A stretch of DNA of 64,000 nucleotides from Trifolium pratense (Eukaryota > Streptophyta > Magnoliopsida > Fabales > Fabaceae). A program made the translations under genes and the position numbers. This document shows, one piece after another, positions 24,002 to 36,646 of this stretch; the stretch's first letter is position 1, and every line of letters starts with the position of its first letter. The stretch is taken from positions 2,812,001 to 2,876,000 of the forward strand of contig NC_060064.1 of assembly GCF_020283565.1 (NCBI RefSeq), written 5' to 3'. The notes under the pieces were generated by a model. The model worked only from the letters and a program-made list of their open reading frames with translations. It made no database searches and was not told the DNA's origin.

Positions 24002-25480
24002 AATGCATGATGCCAGTAATTAACAACACGACGATTTACATCGAATAATTTTCTGTTAGAAGTAAGACAAAAATATGATGTTTAACTAAATGGAAATATT
24101 GGCATTATTGAAATCATGATAACTAAAACTCTACACATTTTGCTCATTAGTATTATAGCTATAAACATTGAGAAACAAAATGTTAAACGTGTACCATCAT
24201 ATATTGCTTTGAAAAGTAGATAGTTTCTGGCACGTAACTAAAACACTCATAAGCCCATAATGCGTCAAACATGCATCTCATGATTAGTGTTCTGTTTTTA
24301 GATTGTCTATATAAATGTTGTTTTTTTGTGTAGTCAAATCTCTTCATTAAGATTTAAGGATCATTAAACTAGCTAGGGTTGGTGATTAACCTTTGCTTGA
24401 TCTTCTCTTCTTTCAAATTTCCAGCTAGCAAGGAACCTCATACAAATCAACTTTTTTTTCTCTTTCCAATTTCATTAACCATTTGTTCAGTTTTATATTA
24501 AGGTAATGACTTATAAATTTTGATTTAGTAGAATTGTAAATTATTTTAAAAGCATTATTTCTAGCTAGTTTTGGTTGAAGATTTTTACAATAATTTGAAA
24601 AGACGGAAATTTTACCTAAACATTTTTTTTTAATGACAAATAATATTTTATATAATATGCAAAACGAACAAAAGAAAATTAGAATATAAAGGATATCAGA
24701 AGTAGACCTACTAACATCTAACAACCTCTAAAAACAAACACAACTCTACAAGAAGGCACGCTAAAAGTTAAACATTTTTAATCCAACACCACAAGAAGAT
24801 CTAAGGACCCCTAAACATGTAAAAAAATGTACTTCTAATTAATATTTTAAAGAAAATGTTTAATATCGTGAAGTTTTGTTAGTTGCCGGTATTTTGTAGA
24901 TAAAATTAATTTAAAAATTAAATGTAAAAAATAACATGACATTAATGGACAATATTAAACTCATAGTCAAAATCGATGTCCATCAAACTTCTACTTGTAA
25001 TTTTGAAAATGAACATTGTTAAGAGTCCTACATCATATATGATGGTTTGACTGTGAATTTATAAGTAGAGGCGGTCGTTATTTTACTAGCCCGTTTTTTA
25101 GAGTTGAGGTAGGAATTTTAATAAACATCATTGATGCATGCATGTATGCATGCATGTATGCATGCATGTATGTAAATATAGAACTATAATAAAAAGAAAG
25201 AAAGAAAGAAAAAAACGTTACATAAATATATATTATATTCAGTTTTTTAGCATATGCATGCATGTAAATAACATATAACATATACATATTAATATTACCG
25301 TTCAAGAAAATATGCAAAGGGAGCAATGGCAATAGTTCCAAAGATTTGACGATAAGCAACAAGGATAAGAGGGTTCATGCCACCAAGAATAGCAAGCTTT
25401 GAGGTAATATTCATTCCAGCATAGGCTAATTGAGTAAGAAACATAAATATTAATGGAATGAAACTAGCAACACTTGCCAT
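24002..25480 (-). pseudogene. WAT1-related gene fragment B1: exon 1 and part of intron 1
   Basis: Exon 1 (25480-25299, encoding [14 protein letters not shown] to FLER with an intact GT donor) and the adjoining half of intron 1 are nearly identical to the intact copies. The fragment ends near 24002, where sequence equivalent to intron 1 of copy C (about 30446) joins sequence equivalent to that gene's far 5' flank (about 32968). Exons 2-7 are missing. About 370 bp at 24205-24575 is absent from introns 1 of copies A and C. It could be transcribed from its own promoter-like flank but cannot encode a transporter. Confidence 0.88.
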
Positions 25481-26231
25481 TTTTTTCTCCTCTCTAAAGT
25501 TTTTTCTATTTCACACTCTTTGATATCAAATGTGAGAGAGGGGGTGTATATATATAGGAAAAGATAGGTATGAATTAAGAGAATTTCACAAGCAAAAACC
25601 GATAATCTCTTGTATTATAAGCTTGCTAACATAAGCTAACCCTAAACCAAATTTTTTCCCCTCTCATTTTCTCTTTCTTTTTATTGCAGTTTTATATTAA
25701 AAAAATACAGATTTGTCATCGAACCTGAATCCCTTACTTACAATAAAACTTTTCAACCGCTAAAACATGTGCTTCAATTATGAAAGAATTTAGGAATCCT
25801 AATACGTTAACCCTGTTTTCAATAAATTTGAACGGCAGAATTAATCACAATTTTTATTTATTTATGGATGTCTACTTAAGTTTATGTGTTCTTGATTATG
25901 TCTTTAATTTTTTTTAACCTTTAATTATCATCAATTTTTTAACTTTTAGTTATCAACAATTTTTTTTTAATAAGTAAACAAAACGATGGGGTTCCAAAAT
26001 TATTTAAAAAATATATAAAATATAAAATAAGCACATAAACAAATATAGAATAATTAGTCCATAAAATTTCATATACTACTCTTATTGAAAATGCCCTTAG
26101 AACTTTTGTATTTTTTTTTTTGTTACATATTACACCTAATTAGACCCATGCACCGCATGGGTCAAAGTTCTAGTAAATATATAAATTAAGTACTAATAAT
26201 AATACTAATAACATGATATCTAATAATGATC
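25481..26231. other. Spacer between fragments B1 and B2
   Basis: The left 100 bp resemble the 5' flank of the intact genes. The rest is AT-rich; about 25950-26231 is duplicated at 27780-28068, immediately 3' of copy C. No gene recognised. Confidence 0.6.
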
Positions 26232-26672
26232 TCATATGTGGCCGTTACCATTGGATGGTAAATAAGATTGCATTTCCATATCATTCTTCTTAATTCCTTC
26301 TTGTGGCAATGCTTCATCATCAGTAGCATCATCCACTCTGTTACTATCCATCTCTTTGCTCTTCCCCCATAAAACAGCATAAAGCCCACCAACTATGAGA
26401 ACAGACCCTATAGCCCTGCACCAAATTATAATATAGATGATGAGTAGGTAATTAATTAAGTAATTAGTTAAATTAAATTGCACATAATATAATTATAAAA
26501 TAAATAAATAAATTTCTTACATTCCAAGAAATAATTTCTCCCGGAGAAAAGCCCAACTAATCATAGCAGTGAGGATAAGCTGCATTGGGGTAAATACAGA
26601 CACATAGAGTGGGTCTTTCTTTTCAATATTCCATGAAAGTATACAATATGTAAGCCCAGTGCAAATTACTCC
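26232..26672 (-). pseudogene. WAT1-related gene fragment B2: exons 6 and 7
   Basis: Exon 6 (26672-26521) and exon 7 (26415-26232) are complete, with splice sites and the terminal GHI-stop codons. Exon 6 carries changes not shared with copies A or C. The fragment stops a little beyond exon 6, where the left arm of the intron 5 MITE is cut off after about 25 bp (near 26740). Exons 1-5 are absent. The 3' flank and the last codons match copy C better than copy A. Confidence 0.88.
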
Positions 26673-26744
26673 CTGAAATCAAAATTAGCACCATATATTA
26701 TATATAAATAATACGAAAATTTCTCAACCCACTCCTGAATTAAC

Positions 26745-27726
26745 CCACTCATTAAACTAGCTAGGGTTGGTGATTAACCTTTGCTTGATCTTCTCTTCTT
26801 TCAAATTTCCAGCTAGCAAGGAACCTCATACAAATCAACTTTTTTTTCTCTTTCCAATTTCATTAACCATTTGTTCAGTTTTATATTAAGGTAATGACTT
26901 ATAAATTTTGATTTAGTAGAATTGTAAATTATTTTAAAAGCATTATTTCTAGCTAGTTTTGGTTGAAGATTTTTACAATAATTTGAAAAGACGGAAATTT
27001 TACCTAAACATTTTTTTTTAATGACAAATAATATTTTATATAATATGCAAAACGAACAAAAGAAAATTAGAATATAAAGGATATCAGAAGTAGACCTACT
27101 AACATCTAACAACCTCTAAAAACACACACAACTCTACAAGAAGGCACGCTAAAAGTTAAACATTTTTAATCCAACACCACAAGAAGATCCAAGGACCCCT
27201 AAACATGTAAAAAAATGTACTTCTAATTAATATTTTAAAGAAAATGTTTAATATCGTGAAGTTTTGTTAGTTGCCGGTATTTTGTAGATAAAATTAATTT
27301 AAAAATTAAATGTAAAAAATAACATGACATTAATGGACAATATTAAACCCATAGTCAAAATCGATGTCCATCAAACTTCTACTTGTAATTTTAAAAATGA
27401 ACATTGTTAAGAGTCCTACATCATATATGATGGTTTGACTGTGAATTTATAAGTAGAGGCGGTCGTTATTTTACTAGCCCATTTTTTAGAGTTGAGGTAG
27501 GAATTTTAATAAACATCATTGATGCATGCATGTATGCATGCATGTATGCATGCATGTATGTAAATATAGAACTATAATAAAAAGAAGAAAAAAAACGTTA
27601 CATAAATCTATATTATATTCAGTTTTTTAGCATATATGCATGCATGTATATATATAACATATACATATTAATATTACCGTTCAAGAAAATATGCAAAGGG
27701 AGCAATGGCAATAGTTCCAAAGATTT
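26745..27726 (-). pseudogene. WAT1-related gene fragment B3: intron 1 piece and truncated exon 1
   Basis: This is a second copy of the intron 1 region seen at about 24350-25345, including the roughly 370-bp segment special to B1. It ends in only the last 49 bp of exon 1 (27726-27678). Exon 1 breaks off at a T-run, followed by reiterated ACATATACATATA sequence and a jump into sequence matching 25950 onward. It arose from B1 or its sibling, not directly from A or C. Confidence 0.85.
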
Positions 27727-28068
27727 TTTTTTAATAACATATACATATAACATATACATATAACATATACATATTAATATTACGTTATCAACAATTTTTT
27801 TTAATAAGTAAACAAAACGATGGGGTTCCAAAATTATTTAAAAAATATATAAAATATAAAATAAGCACATAAACAAATATAGAATAATTAGTCCATAAAA
27901 TTCTCTATACTACTCTTATTGAAAATGCCCTTAGAACTTTTGTATTTTATTTTTTTTTGTTACATATTACACCTAATTAGACCCATGCACCGCATGAGTC
28001 AAAGTTCTAGTAAATATATTAATTAAGTACTAATAATAATACTAATAACATGATATCTAATAATGATC

Positions 28069-31000
28069 TCATATGTGGCCGTTACCATTGGATGGTAAAT
28101 AAGATTGCATTTCCATATCATTCTTCTTAATTCCTTCTTGTGGCAATGCTTCATCATCAGTAGCATCATCCACTCTGTTACTATCCATCTCTTTGCTCTT
28201 TCCCCATAAAACAGCATAAAGCCCACCAACTATCAGAACAGACCCTATAGCCCTGCATCAAATTATAATATAGATGATGAGTAGGTAATTAATTATGTAA
28301 TTAGTCAAATTAAATTGCACATAATATAATTATAAAATAAATAAATAAATAAATTTCTTACGTTCCAAGGAATAATTTCTCCCGGAGAAAAGCCCAACTA
28401 ATCATAGCTGTGAGAATAAGCTGCATTGGGGTAAATACAGACACATAGAGTGGGCCTTTCTTTTCAATGGTCCATGAAAGTATACAATATGTAAGCCCAG
28501 TGCAAATTACTCCCTGAAATCAAAATTAGCACCATATATTATATATAAATAAATAATACGAAAATTTCTCAACCCACCCCTGAATTTCTCTTTTCGTTTC
28601 GGAAAACGTTTTCCGATTTTTTTTTGTGTAAATTTTACACTAAAAAAACACTTTGTAACGTATTTTCCGAAATTTTGGGGGGTGAAAAAGAAACATGAGG
28701 GGTGGGTTGAGGAATTTTTAAATAATAGTACTACATATAGTGTACTAGCTTGAATAGTTAAATTAAACTATGTGAACAAATAAAAGCAATTAATTAATTA
28801 AATGAATGTAGTTACCGAATAAAGAGAAGAGGTAAGTCTCATAGTATCAACGAGTGACCAAGATGAGACACTATGATCAAAAAACAAAGCAATGATCACA
28901 CATTGAAAACTTGCTAAGAATAACATGTATGCTGTGCTTGTATATGGTACTGGAAAAGTCCTGCACATATCTGCCTGAAAATATAATTAATTAACAAAAG
29001 TATATATATTAGTATTAATTAATTTTTTGTTAATTAATTCATACTAAATAGTAGTTATAATATTATTGCATTGCTTACTTGAATGATGAACCATAATGAC
29101 CAAATAAGAGCGCTAAGAATTAAAGCAATAGGGCCAACAAGGGAGTTTGAGGAGGAATCACCACCACTACCACCTTGAACTCTTTGTGCATAACTCCAAT
29201 GAATACTTGAGTCTGGAATACTAATTACTTTTCCATGGTAAAATGATAAAAGTATTGCTCCACCAACACACAAAATGGTTCCTACAACCTTTGCTACACC
29301 ACTCTTCGTCTTTATTCCCAATTTCTCTTGTCTACCACAATCACCAATAATAAAATTAATTAATTAATTAATTAATTAATTAATTAGAAAATTTCTTAAT
29401 TTTAAAATCAGTATTTTCTACTAATTAATTACCTGAATAAGATTGCAAGAACAAATGTAAAAGCTGGGAGCAAATTGGTGAGTGCACATGCAATTGTTGC
29501 TGTTGAATATTTTAGCCCCACGAAATACAGAACTTGATTTCCTGTTACTCTGCATTCATATAAATGTATACTCAACACTTTGTTTTAAGTCTAAATTGTA
29601 TTAAATAATTGAAAATTATCTTTAGCAACCAAATTTTGCAATTGAATATTTAGTACATAGTTTTTTTTTTTGACACATATTTAGTACATAGTTTTTTTTT
29701 TTTCACCATCAGTTTTTTTTGATAAATTTTTTTTGGTATTTTAAGACAAAATTGAAATTTTAGAAATTATTTTAAGGCAAAATTGAGATATTTTGTTCAA
29801 AATTGATTTTTATTTTTTGTATGAAATTGAGACTTTGTCCAAACTTTAAAAATTCCCTAACTCCGCCACTGGTTATCTCCGCGTCATCACCATTGATAGA
29901 GTAATCAAAGGTAGAAATAATTTAACAGACATAACACAATTTCAAAAGGGATATTTAACCTTTTGAAAAAATTTGGAGATATTCGAGGATTTTCGCAATT
30001 TCAAAGAAGCGTTTGTATATTATATTCACTCAATATATATTTTAAAACTTCAAGTCAGCACGAAATTCACCGTAAATTCAAACATACACTACATTTGATA
30101 AATTTATAAAATGTCACTAAACTAGTGATCAATTTGACTTTTTGATCTCTAAATCAATTACACTGTATATGATGATGTATTTTATAGTGGATTAAGTAAA
30201 TAAAACAAAAAAGGTTGCAATATGAGCATAAAGTAGAAATGTCAAAAGATTACCCTGTGATGGAAGATAACAAAATCTGAACCATAATGCGCTTTGTCAT
30301 CCTTGGAACCATATCCCTAAAGAAGGGACAAAAAATAATACTTAATAAAACGTGACATAAAATATCAATCTTATGTGTAGCAACCTATATATAGTGCATT
30401 TTTTTTTTTTATCCTCATCTTAAATTAAAATCACAAAAGTAAGTAATGCATGATGCCAGTAATTAACAACACGACAATTTACACCGAACAATTTTCTGTT
30501 AGAAGTAAGACAAAAATATGATGTTTAACTAAATGGAAATATTGGCATTATTGAAATCATGATAACTAAAACTCTACACATTTTGCTCATTAGTATTATA
30601 GCTATAAACATTGAGAAACAAAATGTTAAACGTGTACCATCATAACGTGAAGATTTTTACAATAATTTGAAAAGACGGAAATTTTACATAAACATTTTTT
30701 TTAATGGCAAATAATATTTTATATAATATGCAAAACGAACAAAAGAAAATTAGAATATAAAGGATATCAAAAGTAGATCTACTAAGATCTAATAACCTCT
30801 AAAAACACACACAACTCTACAAGAAGGCACGCTAAAAGTTAAACATTTTTAATCCAACACCACAAGAAGATCTAAGAACCCCTAAACATGTAAAAAAATG
30901 TACTTCTAATTAATATTTTAAAGAAAATGTTTAATATCATGAAGTTTTGTTAGTTGTCGGTATTTTGTAGATAAAATTAATTTAAAAATTAAATGTAAAA

Positions 31001-31533
31001 AATAACATGACATTAACGGACAATATTAAACTCCTAGTCAAAATCGATGTCCATCAAACTTCTACTTGTAATTTTGAAAATGAACATTGTTAAGAGTCCT
31101 ACATCAGATATGATAGTTTGACTGTGAATTTATAAGTAGAGGCAGTGGTTATTTTACTAGCCCGTTTTTTAGAGTTGAGGTAGGAATCTTAATAAACATC
31201 ATTGATGCATGCATGTATTATGTAAATATAGAACTATAATAAAAAGAAAGAAAGAAAAAAACGTTACATAAATATATATTATATTCAGTTTTTTTGCATA
31301 TGCATGCATGTATATATATATATATATATAACATATACATATTAATATTACCGTTCAAGAAAATATGCAAAGGGAGCAATGGCAATAGTTCCAAAGATTT
31401 GACGATAAGCAACAAGGATAAGAGGGTTCATGCCACCAAGAATAGCAAGCTTTGAGGTAATATTCATTCCAGCATAGGCTAATTGAGTAAGAAACATAAA
31501 TATTAATGGAATGAAACTAGCAACACTTGCCAT
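28069..31533 (-). CDS. WAT1-related / UMAMIT transporter (EamA), copy C
   Basis: Seven exons: 31533-31352, 30316-30254, 29549-29433, 29331-29079, 28974-28816, 28513-28362, 28252-28069. The frame closes to 369 residues. It has the same domain plan as copy A: two EamA repeats, about ten membrane helices, C-terminal LWGKSKE followed by a hydrophilic tail ending GNGHI. Compared with copy A it reads [12 protein letters not shown] at the start and has Glu for Lys in the tail; I saw only silent changes elsewhere. Its introns, including the 9-bp-duplication MITE and the TTAA run, are almost unchanged, so duplication or gene conversion is recent. The last 200 bp resemble fragment B2, making this copy a mosaic. 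The upstream region (to about 32970) is more complete than that of copy A. Substrate unknown. Confidence 0.93.
28559..28718. mobile_element. 160-bp palindromic MITE in intron 5 of copy C
   Basis: Same element, length and 9-bp flanking repeat TAAATAATA (28550-28558 and 28719-28727) as at 20741-20900. It is carried along by the gene duplication and is not an independent insertion. Confidence 0.8.
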
Positions 31534-34500
31534 TTTTTTTTCCTCTCTAAAGTTTTTTCTGTTTCACACTCTCTTTGATATCAAACTTTGTGTAGAGAGT
31601 GTTAAACAGAAGAGAAACGAGGAAATGTGTGCTAGTACATATGAAATGTGAGAGAGGGGGGTTGTATATATAGGAAAAGATAGGTATGAATTAATTGTTA
31701 GAAAGTGTGTGAGTTTTTATAAAGTGTGTGAGTTATGACAAGGTGCGTGATAAAAAGAGTCCAAAAAACGTTTGCAACAATTTTTTCCTAATTTTTTTTA
31801 AGGAAAAAAGAAACGGTTACAATCGATTTCTTGCTACACATTTTGCTTATGTACAAGGTTGGAAGCTTTCACTTCATTTAGAGTCTTCAAGCAACTACTC
31901 ATTTGTTAACTAGGTATACTTCCAAATCCCTTCACTCACACATGATATACACAAATTATTTTTGAATGCATTCGGTCGTATTAACGTGTACCCTAAGAAC
32001 ATATCTTAAATAAATAAAATATAAAAAATTTATAATAAAAAATATAACAGTTTAATCTTTAAAAATTTAAACGCACACCTTTTAATATACATATTTATTT
32101 ATTTAGTTCATTGACATATGCACTAAAGACACATATTAGCATTTTCCTCGTTATAATTTACAAACAAAACAAATTTATTTTACATGTTAAATTTCAAATA
32201 GTATTACTATGTCACTCATTGCGTAAGAAATGGAATAAATTTTTACTATAAAAGTGCAGGAAAAAAGAACAACTGTGTCCCTCATTGTGGTGGAATGGAG
32301 AAGTAGCAATTAATAAAATTAAATTTTGAGTTCAAATTTAACCAATGAATGAAAACGGTTTAGAAATGAAAGGAGTGTACAGTACAGTATCTACTATAGC
32401 TGGCAATGTAAGTGAATTTGAAGTCATAAGCATAGTTGGACAAAACACAATAAATAAAGATGGTCCCATCACATTATATTCATTCATGTTAATATCGATC
32501 ACTTGCATTTTCCACCCTACCATAGGGCTAGGGCTATACCTTAGCTACCTTATTCTACGTTAACAACTGTTTGCCAACAATTGCATGATGATGCTTAATG
32601 CTTCTCTTCCATGAATTAAGCTGTTTTTCATATTAAGAAAAAGAAACAAGTTTCAATTTCAGCTTTTCAAGGTTGCTATTGTTTCAAGCTTCAATGCCAA
32701 ATTAATTACGTTATTTAATTTTTTTCTTGGGAAATGAATTCTAATGCATGCAGTGTTAGTAGTAAATATTTGTGGGGGTGCAGTTAAGAGTTAAGACTCA
32801 ACCGGTATCTTCTAGTAGTACTAGCTAGTAAAGTGCTCTATGTATGAAAATGAAAATACTCTTCTCCACTCACTCACACTATAGTCTATAGGGTTTGTCT
32901 CATCTTACCTTCTTCAGCTTCACTTACCTTCACGAGAGGTTTGCTTCTAATTATGAATAAACGTTTTAATTGAGCTACACGAATATATACTCATATAGAC
33001 ATTTGCTTCAAAATCATTTTTCCGTCTACATTTCAAACTTCTCCATATGTATGCCTATAATTAATCATCGTCTATATACGTCACATCACATTTGTCACGT
33101 ACATATACGTGTTGTGAAATTAATAAATTATTAAGAGAAATATATATATTAATTACACTAAATACAAGAAAACTTTACACGAATGTTTGTCACTGGAGTA
33201 ATTGTTTAAGGCAATCTTTTAAAATTCAGGTTGGATATCAAATCGGTGAGAGTATTACTTCATTAGTCCAACTATTAGAAATAAATCACATAAAATCGAA
33301 TAACTAAATTGAATAAATCAATCTCTATAACAAAATCATATAGGTATTAAACCAGGTCGAACATGATGACTCACTCTCTAAAAAAATTCATGACCCTTAA
33401 AAAATGTGAAAGTTTTAAAATCCAATAATTTCACAAGTTCATTCGTTAAATTCAAATTTTAAAACATAGTCATTACACACACAACAAAATAGTATAAACC
33501 CAAATAAATTTTAATCAAAATCTAACTCTCATATTTGTATGAATTGTATTAGTTATCACTCTCTGATTTTCTAATCTCAATTTTAATAGTAGTATTTTTT
33601 CAAAAAGAAAAAAAAATTAAAATAATGTTGTTTTGCTCTTTTAAAAATTAATAAGCATTGAATCGGCCGATTTGAAAAAATCCTCGGTTCATCGATTTTT
33701 TCCGGTTTTGACCAGTTCACTTCGGTTCCTTCCAGATCAATAGCATATTCAGTCCAACTATCAGACCAGATCGGCGACCCTCCGATTTTCAGTTTAACCG
33801 ATTCGGTCCACTTTTTAAAACATTGGTTTAAGGAGTATAAGTCACACATTTTTAAAAGTAACAAGGATTTTGAGTTTTATATCGAGTTTCGACATGCAAC
33901 AATGTTAACACTTTTATAGAGAGTTAGACGCTCATTTGTGTCTTACAAAATTCATGAGATTAGTAACGTGGACAGAGACGGATCCAGAAACTTATCATAC
34001 CGGAGACCGAAAAATAGTAAAATAATAAAAATTAATTTATTTATTGATAGAGATTATTTTTGTTTTCACCGTCCATGTAAAAAAATTTATGTTAATTATC
34101 ATATTATATTTACGATGTTTTCATCTTTGTTCGGTTATCAGTGCCTGGCTAATCGTCTTCGAGGAATCTGTGTAGCACAAAAAATGAGATATTCCCTCTC
34201 AATTAAATTTTATTCATACACAAGTGTTAAATATTGAACTTTTGACCACTTGTTTAAAGGACTCAAAACTCTTACCACTAGGACCAACTTATTTTTTAAT
34301 TAAAAGGTTATATTTTTAATAATCCAACACTTATAATTGTTCAACAATATAAATATTTTTACACTATCAATGCATATCAATTAAATACTTATTTATATAA
34401 TATAAATGATAAATAACAAATATAATTATAAATTATGATACACAAATTATATAAGATATAATATGTATGTATTTGAGACATTTGTCTTTGTAGTTGTATG

Positions 34501-34738
34501 AGATATCCCATTTACACTAAAAAAAACTAAAATCTGAATAATAAAATATACTGTATTAATGAAAACCAAAAACAAAGGTAAACCAAGAAAAATGTGTACA
34601 AGAAGTACTAGTATTCTAATTCAAAGATACAACTAAAAAAAAATAGCAACCTGCAGAAAAACGAGGCAAACGTACACCAATAAAAATTAACTAATTTCAT
34701 GATTATTATTAGTATTTTGTATTCATGTGATTGCGAAC

Positions 34739-35075
34739 CATCAGCGGACCTAGGGGGGCTGGGAGGGCCATGACCCACCCCCAAAAAATGTGAAATTACT
34801 TAAATTCCCTTGGTAGCTTTATAAAATTATACCTATCTACTATATATAGGCTTAGTGGGAGAAATATATTAAACTGGGATTTTGGCCTAGTGGTCGGTAG
34901 CATGGTTTTATGGCAAGAGGTCCTGTGTTCAACTCCCTCTTCTCATATTTTTTGCATTTTCTTCTTTTCTTTTAAAAAATTCATGTCCATAATTTGAACC
35001 CATGGAGAGTTTGAGAACAAAACAATTCCTCAAACCACTTAACCAAACACATTTTTTCATAAAATGTTAATTTTC

Positions 35076-35120
<45 letters not shown>

Positions 35121-35431
35121 ATTTTATTTTTCTTTTATAAAAAAAGCACAACTATTTTCAATTAAAAATAATTATTATCTTTTAAGCAATAAAATATATA
35201 ATTGTTTGATGATCCAACTTATATAAATATTAATTTAAAATAAATCATTGATAATTTTTCAAGTCATTTGGAACACGTCGAATATTATTTAGAGCGTGAA
35301 ATTTAATTTTATGGTAAAATTTATATTTATTCTAAATTTAATTTTTGTATGAAATATAATTTTTATATTTAATTTAAATATTATAATTTTTTTGCGGCCC
35401 ACCCAAAAATTATTTTCCAGTTCCGCCACTT
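34739..35431. mobile_element. hAT-like element, 693 bp, with a tRNA-like internal module
   Basis: The left end is CATCAGCGGACCTAGG and the right end, read inversely, AAGTGGCGGAACTGG; the terminal repeats share the AGCGGA/GGCGGA core but are eroded. A perfect 8-bp target duplication TTGCGAAC flanks it (34731-34738 and 35432-35439). Inside, at 34880-34940, box A-like GGCCTAGTGGT and box B-like GTGTTCAACTCC are spaced as in a tRNA promoter. A (TA)n tract lies at about 35078-35116. No transposase. Confidence 0.72.
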
Positions 35432-35959
35432 TTGCGAACAATGTATTGTATTATGAATCATGCTTATTATTAATGGAATAGATCTGAACTCTATAATAAT
35501 GCTGCTTATTTCTGTCCCAAAGAAAAAACAACAACGCTATTTTTTGAAGATATCTCTTTGGTAGTATTTATCAACATATAATCTCTAGCTCTGGTTTCAT
35601 TTTTAGAACTCCTATTCTACAAAATAATTGACTATACGACCATATGACAAACCACTATTTTGTCTTCAAAGAGTATAATTATTAACAAATTTACAAACTA
35701 GAACTGATGTAATTTTCAGTAGGTTGGATTTTTCTATACAGAAAAGTTTAGTGGCGAAGTTTGCTATCTGGTTATCTTTTATTCATTGTAATTATCTTGG
35801 GTAATTTAAAGTTGATATAAAAGTAAAATAAAAAGATTTTACCATTGAATCTATCTTTAGTTATCAAATAGTATATTTTTTGTTTGTCAAATTAGTCTAT
35901 AAAATCGCTCAGAAAAAAAAAGGTTAGGAATGTATTTACAATTATTTCATACTACTATA

Positions 35960-36427
35960 TAGTAGAAACTCTTTAAATTAATACTCGGTAAATTAATAAA
36001 CTCTCTAAAATAATAAATTTGTCCGATCCCGACTTGGGCCAATGTAAAAAATTGAAAAACTCGATAAAATAATTAGATAATAATTTTTTGGGAGATCCCT
36101 TTATAATTTTCAGTCCCAAGAAAATCATAAATTAATAATTCATAAAACTGGAAAAAATATATTACACTCTATTGAAATATGATTCAATAGTTGTCTGTTT
36201 TCCAATGCATATGAACACAGTAGTTACTAATTTACGTTGAGTCCCAAGGTTCGCTACAACGTAATTCTAAGTGACATAAACTAATTTGTCTTTTTGTTTG
36301 GTATGTATAGTATAATTACTTAAAAACTCTTTAAATTAATAATTATTAATTTATCGATAAATTAATAACTCTCTAAATTAATAAATTTTTCCGGTCCTAA
36401 CATTATTAATTTAAAGAGTTTCTACTG
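35960..36427. mobile_element. Emigrant/Lemi-like MITE (pogo, Tc1/mariner)
   Basis: The ends read (T/C)AGTAGAAACTCTTTAAATTA in inverted orientation, close to the Emigrant terminal repeat CAGTAAAACCTCTATAAATT, with TA at both flanks (35958-35959 and 36428-36429). Subterminal AACTCTCTAAA(A/T)TAATAAAT is also inverted. The body (468 bp) has no coding potential. Confidence 0.75.
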
Positions 36428-36646
36428 TATATGCAAGTACACGAGTTTGATAGCGAATTACACTTTCATAAATAAAAAATGCTTGTTTGCGCAATTCATA
36501 AATGTAAAGAGTAAGTTATTGATGAGTAGGTGAGTAGTTCAACTGGTTTGAGTTAAAGGTTTAAAGAGGTCAGATATAAAGGGTTTAAAGAGTTCAGATG
36601 TAAAAGGTCTCATGTTCTCAAGATTTGGTGTTATTAATATTAGATG

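Noticed and set aside
24425..24724. 99-codon frame on - duplicated at 26813-27112
   Set aside because: The two identical predictions come from duplicated intron 1 sequence of the transporter. The protein is AT-driven and has no conserved domain; the coding frame is not kept in the corresponding introns of copies A and C.
32345..32563. 72-codon frame on + upstream of WAT1-related copy C
   Set aside because: No family resemblance, also open on the opposite strand, and located within the presumed promoter of the transporter.
33583..33864. 93-codon frame on - with a few plausible residues
   Set aside because: The stretch resembles a GGTTC/CGATT-rich repetitive element, not a gene. No start context and no homologue recognised.
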